Of a stretch of 64,000 nucleotides of DNA, positions 62,699 through 64,000 are shown piece by piece. Position 1 is the first letter of the stretch. The number at the start of each line of letters is the position of its first letter. The stretch comes from Marinobacter santoriniensis NKSG1. Lineage in GTDB: Bacteria; Pseudomonadota; Gammaproteobacteria; Pseudomonadales; Oleiphilaceae. The notes under the pieces were generated by a model. The model searched no databases. It was not told the origin of the DNA and saw only the letters and a program-made list of their open reading frames with translations. Made by a program: the position numbers and the translations under genes. The DNA is taken from assembly GCF_000347775.1 (NCBI RefSeq), contig NZ_APAT01000015.1, forward strand, positions 682,001 to 746,000, given 5' to 3'.

Positions 62699-63289
62699 AT
62701 GTCACACCCCCCTGCCTTGAAGGTCCGCATCGGTCGGCTGATATTCGCCCTGGCGCTCGCCAGCGTCGTCGGTGGCTGCGGCTTTCAGCTGCGGGGGACA
62801 TCTCCGGTGCCCGAGGCGGTCCAGCCTCTCATGGTGAAATGCAGCTCACGGATTCCCGACAGCCTGTGCCTGTCGCTGAAGCGACAACTGGAACTGGGCG
62901 GCGTACAAACCGCGGCTAAAGGCGACGATGCCTACACGCTCAACCTGAGTGATTTCGGCCAGGATCGAAGAGCCTCTGCGATCACCATAAGAGCGGGAGC
63001 CGCCGAGTACATGCTTACGCAAACGGTGAACATCGATCTGATCAGCCCGGACCATCTCCCTCTGATCGCCGATACGGCACTGAGCGTTCGCGAAAGCTAC
63101 CGGTACGATGAAACCAACGTACTGGCAAAACAGCGTGAGCAGGATGAGCTGGAGCAACGTCTGTATGACCGCCTCGCCCAGCAGATACTGTTCCGCCTGG
63201 CACCGCTGACGCCGTCCCGGATTGACTCACTCCGGGAGGAATACCAGTCTGCTCAAACACCGGAAACACAAAACGCCAGCGAACAATGA
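62699..63289 (+). CDS. lptE: LPS assembly lipoprotein LptE
   Basis: LptE plugs the LptD barrel in the outer membrane. The 196-residue product has a lipoprotein signal with lipobox VVGGC (Cys about residue 27), then the family opening GFQLRGTSPVPEAVQPL, and ends in the usual variable charged tail. It overlaps holA by four bases (ATGA). Confidence 0.93.
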   Translation: MSHPPALKVRIGRLIFALALASVVGGCGFQLRGTSPVPEAVQPLMVKCSSRIPDSLCLSLKRQLELGGVQTAAKGDDAYTLNLSDFGQDRRASAITIRAGAAEYMLTQTVNIDLISPDHLPLIADTALSVRESYRYDETNVLAKQREQDELEQRLYDRLAQQILFRLAPLTPSRIDSLREEYQSAQTPETQNASEQ

Positions 63290-64000
63290 AGACTCAGCCC
63301 GCCCAGCTTCCCCAGTTGCTCCAGAAAGGCCTGGCACCGGTCTACCTGGTTTCGGGAGACGAGCCTCTACTGGTTCAGGAATGCTGCGACCAGATTCGCC
63401 AGGCCGCCCGGCAGGCCGGCTTTGAAGATCGGCTGACCTTTCATGCCGATCAGCATCTCGACTGGAGCAAAGTCTCCGACGAATGCAACGCGATGTCCCT
63501 GTTCGCTGAAAAACGGCGGATTGAAATCCACCTGCCAACCGGAAAACTCGGGGATGGCCGGAATGTGATGGAAAGAGTGCTCCAGCAGCCTCCGGAAGAC
63601 ATCGTTTTGCTGCTGATAAGCACGCGTCTCGACTCGGCGGAAACCAAACGGAAATGGTATAGGGAGCTTCAGGGTAAAGGCGTTCACGTTCCAGTCTGGC
63701 CAATCGACGCCGATAAATTTCAGGGCTGGCTTCAGCAGAGGGCCAACCGTCATGGCCTGAGCCTGACGCGTGGCGCCCTGTCCATGCTGGCCGAACGCCT
63801 GGAGGGCAATCTGCTGGCCGCCAGTCAGGAACTTGATCGTCTGTCGCTACTGACAAACGGTAACACGGTCGACGAAGAGACCATCGAACAAGCCGTTCAG
63901 GACAGCTCGCGTTTTAACGGCTTCGAACTGGTTCAGGAGCTTCTGGCCGGGCATGCGCAACATGCATGCAAAATCATCGGCGTGCTCAATCAGGAAGGCG
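63286..64000 (+). CDS. holA: DNA polymerase III delta subunit (3' partial)
   Basis: The frame starts at the ATG overlapping the lptE stop and runs off the right edge after 238 codons. The N-terminal part reads MKTQPAQLPQLLQKGLAPVY and then LVSGDEPLLVQECCDQIR, typical of HolA, the clamp-loader subunit that opens the beta clamp. The GNLLAASQELDRLSLL helix of the AAA-like module is also visible. The leuS-lptE-holA order is the usual one. Confidence 0.95.
   Translation, partial: MKTQPAQLPQLLQKGLAPVYLVSGDEPLLVQECCDQIRQAARQAGFEDRLTFHADQHLDWSKVSDECNAMSLFAEKRRIEIHLPTGKLGDGRNVMERVLQQPPEDIVLLLISTRLDSAETKRKWYRELQGKGVHVPVWPIDADKFQGWLQQRANRHGLSLTRGALSMLAERLEGNLLAASQELDRLSLLTNGNTVDEETIEQAVQDSSRFNGFELVQELLAGHAQHACKIIGVLNQEG

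Overview
The window is a chromosomal segment of a free-living gammaproteobacterium close to Marinobacter. This rests on gene order, which follows the Pseudomonas/Marinobacter arrangement (his-murA-mla, kds-lpt-rpoN-ptsN, mreBCD-maf-rng, gatCAB, ybeZYX-lnt-leuS), on a marine-type DUF1302/DUF1329 pair with a MalT/AlkS-like regulator, and on a GC-rich coding style. The genus is an inference; no rRNA or other taxonomic marker is present. I see no tRNA, rRNA, CRISPR array, insertion sequence or prophage.

Layout. (1) 1-5.8 kb: the end of a hybrid sensor kinase, yacG, a YfaZ-type outer-membrane protein, an unrecognised 731-residue lipoprotein, a Bax-type glucosaminidase and a YihG-type acyltransferase. 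(2) 5.7-13.4 kb, minus strand: a large LuxR/MalT-type regulator, DUF1329 and DUF1302 envelope proteins, and a thiolase. (3) 13.5-15.5 kb: zapE and zapG diverging, then a Nif3-like gene. (4) 15.5-24.3 kb, minus strand: mlaFEDCB-ibaG-murA-hisG-hisD-hisC, coupling lipid-asymmetry transport, peptidoglycan precursor synthesis and histidine synthesis. (5) 24.5-33.5 kb, plus strand: kdsD-kdsC-lptC-lptA-lptB (LPS inner core and export), rpoN-hpf, ptsN-rapZ-npr (nitrogen PTS), mgtE and darP. (6) 33.5-42.6 kb, minus strand: mreB-mreC-mreD-maf-rng-yhdP-nitrilase. (7) 43.0-46.3 kb: gatCAB. (8) 46.7-53.4 kb: rimO, a PilZ protein, cysDN, yejK, trmH. (9) 53.8-64 kb: miaB, ybeZ-ybeY-corC-lnt, ybeL, leuS-lptE-holA (holA runs off the end).

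The most interesting signal is not a gene. Nine intergenic elements of 105-121 bases share a core of two small hairpins whose six-base loops read ANGGAY, enclosed by a 22-29 bp outer stem. The outer-stem sequence differs from copy to copy yet stays self-complementary within each copy. They fit the TwoAYGGAY candidate RNA motif and fall into two subfamilies (A, six copies; B, three copies). In family A, all nine non-Watson-Crick wobble pairs of the outer stems form G-U only on the strand that carries the ANGGAY loops, which argues for function as RNA. The loops match the CsrA/RsmA recognition element, so a role as dispersed CsrA/RsmA-binding sites is a testable idea. Other points of note are an mreC that appears to start at ATT, a CysN carrying a decayed APS-kinase domain, and a terminator-like hairpin just ahead of the PilZ gene.
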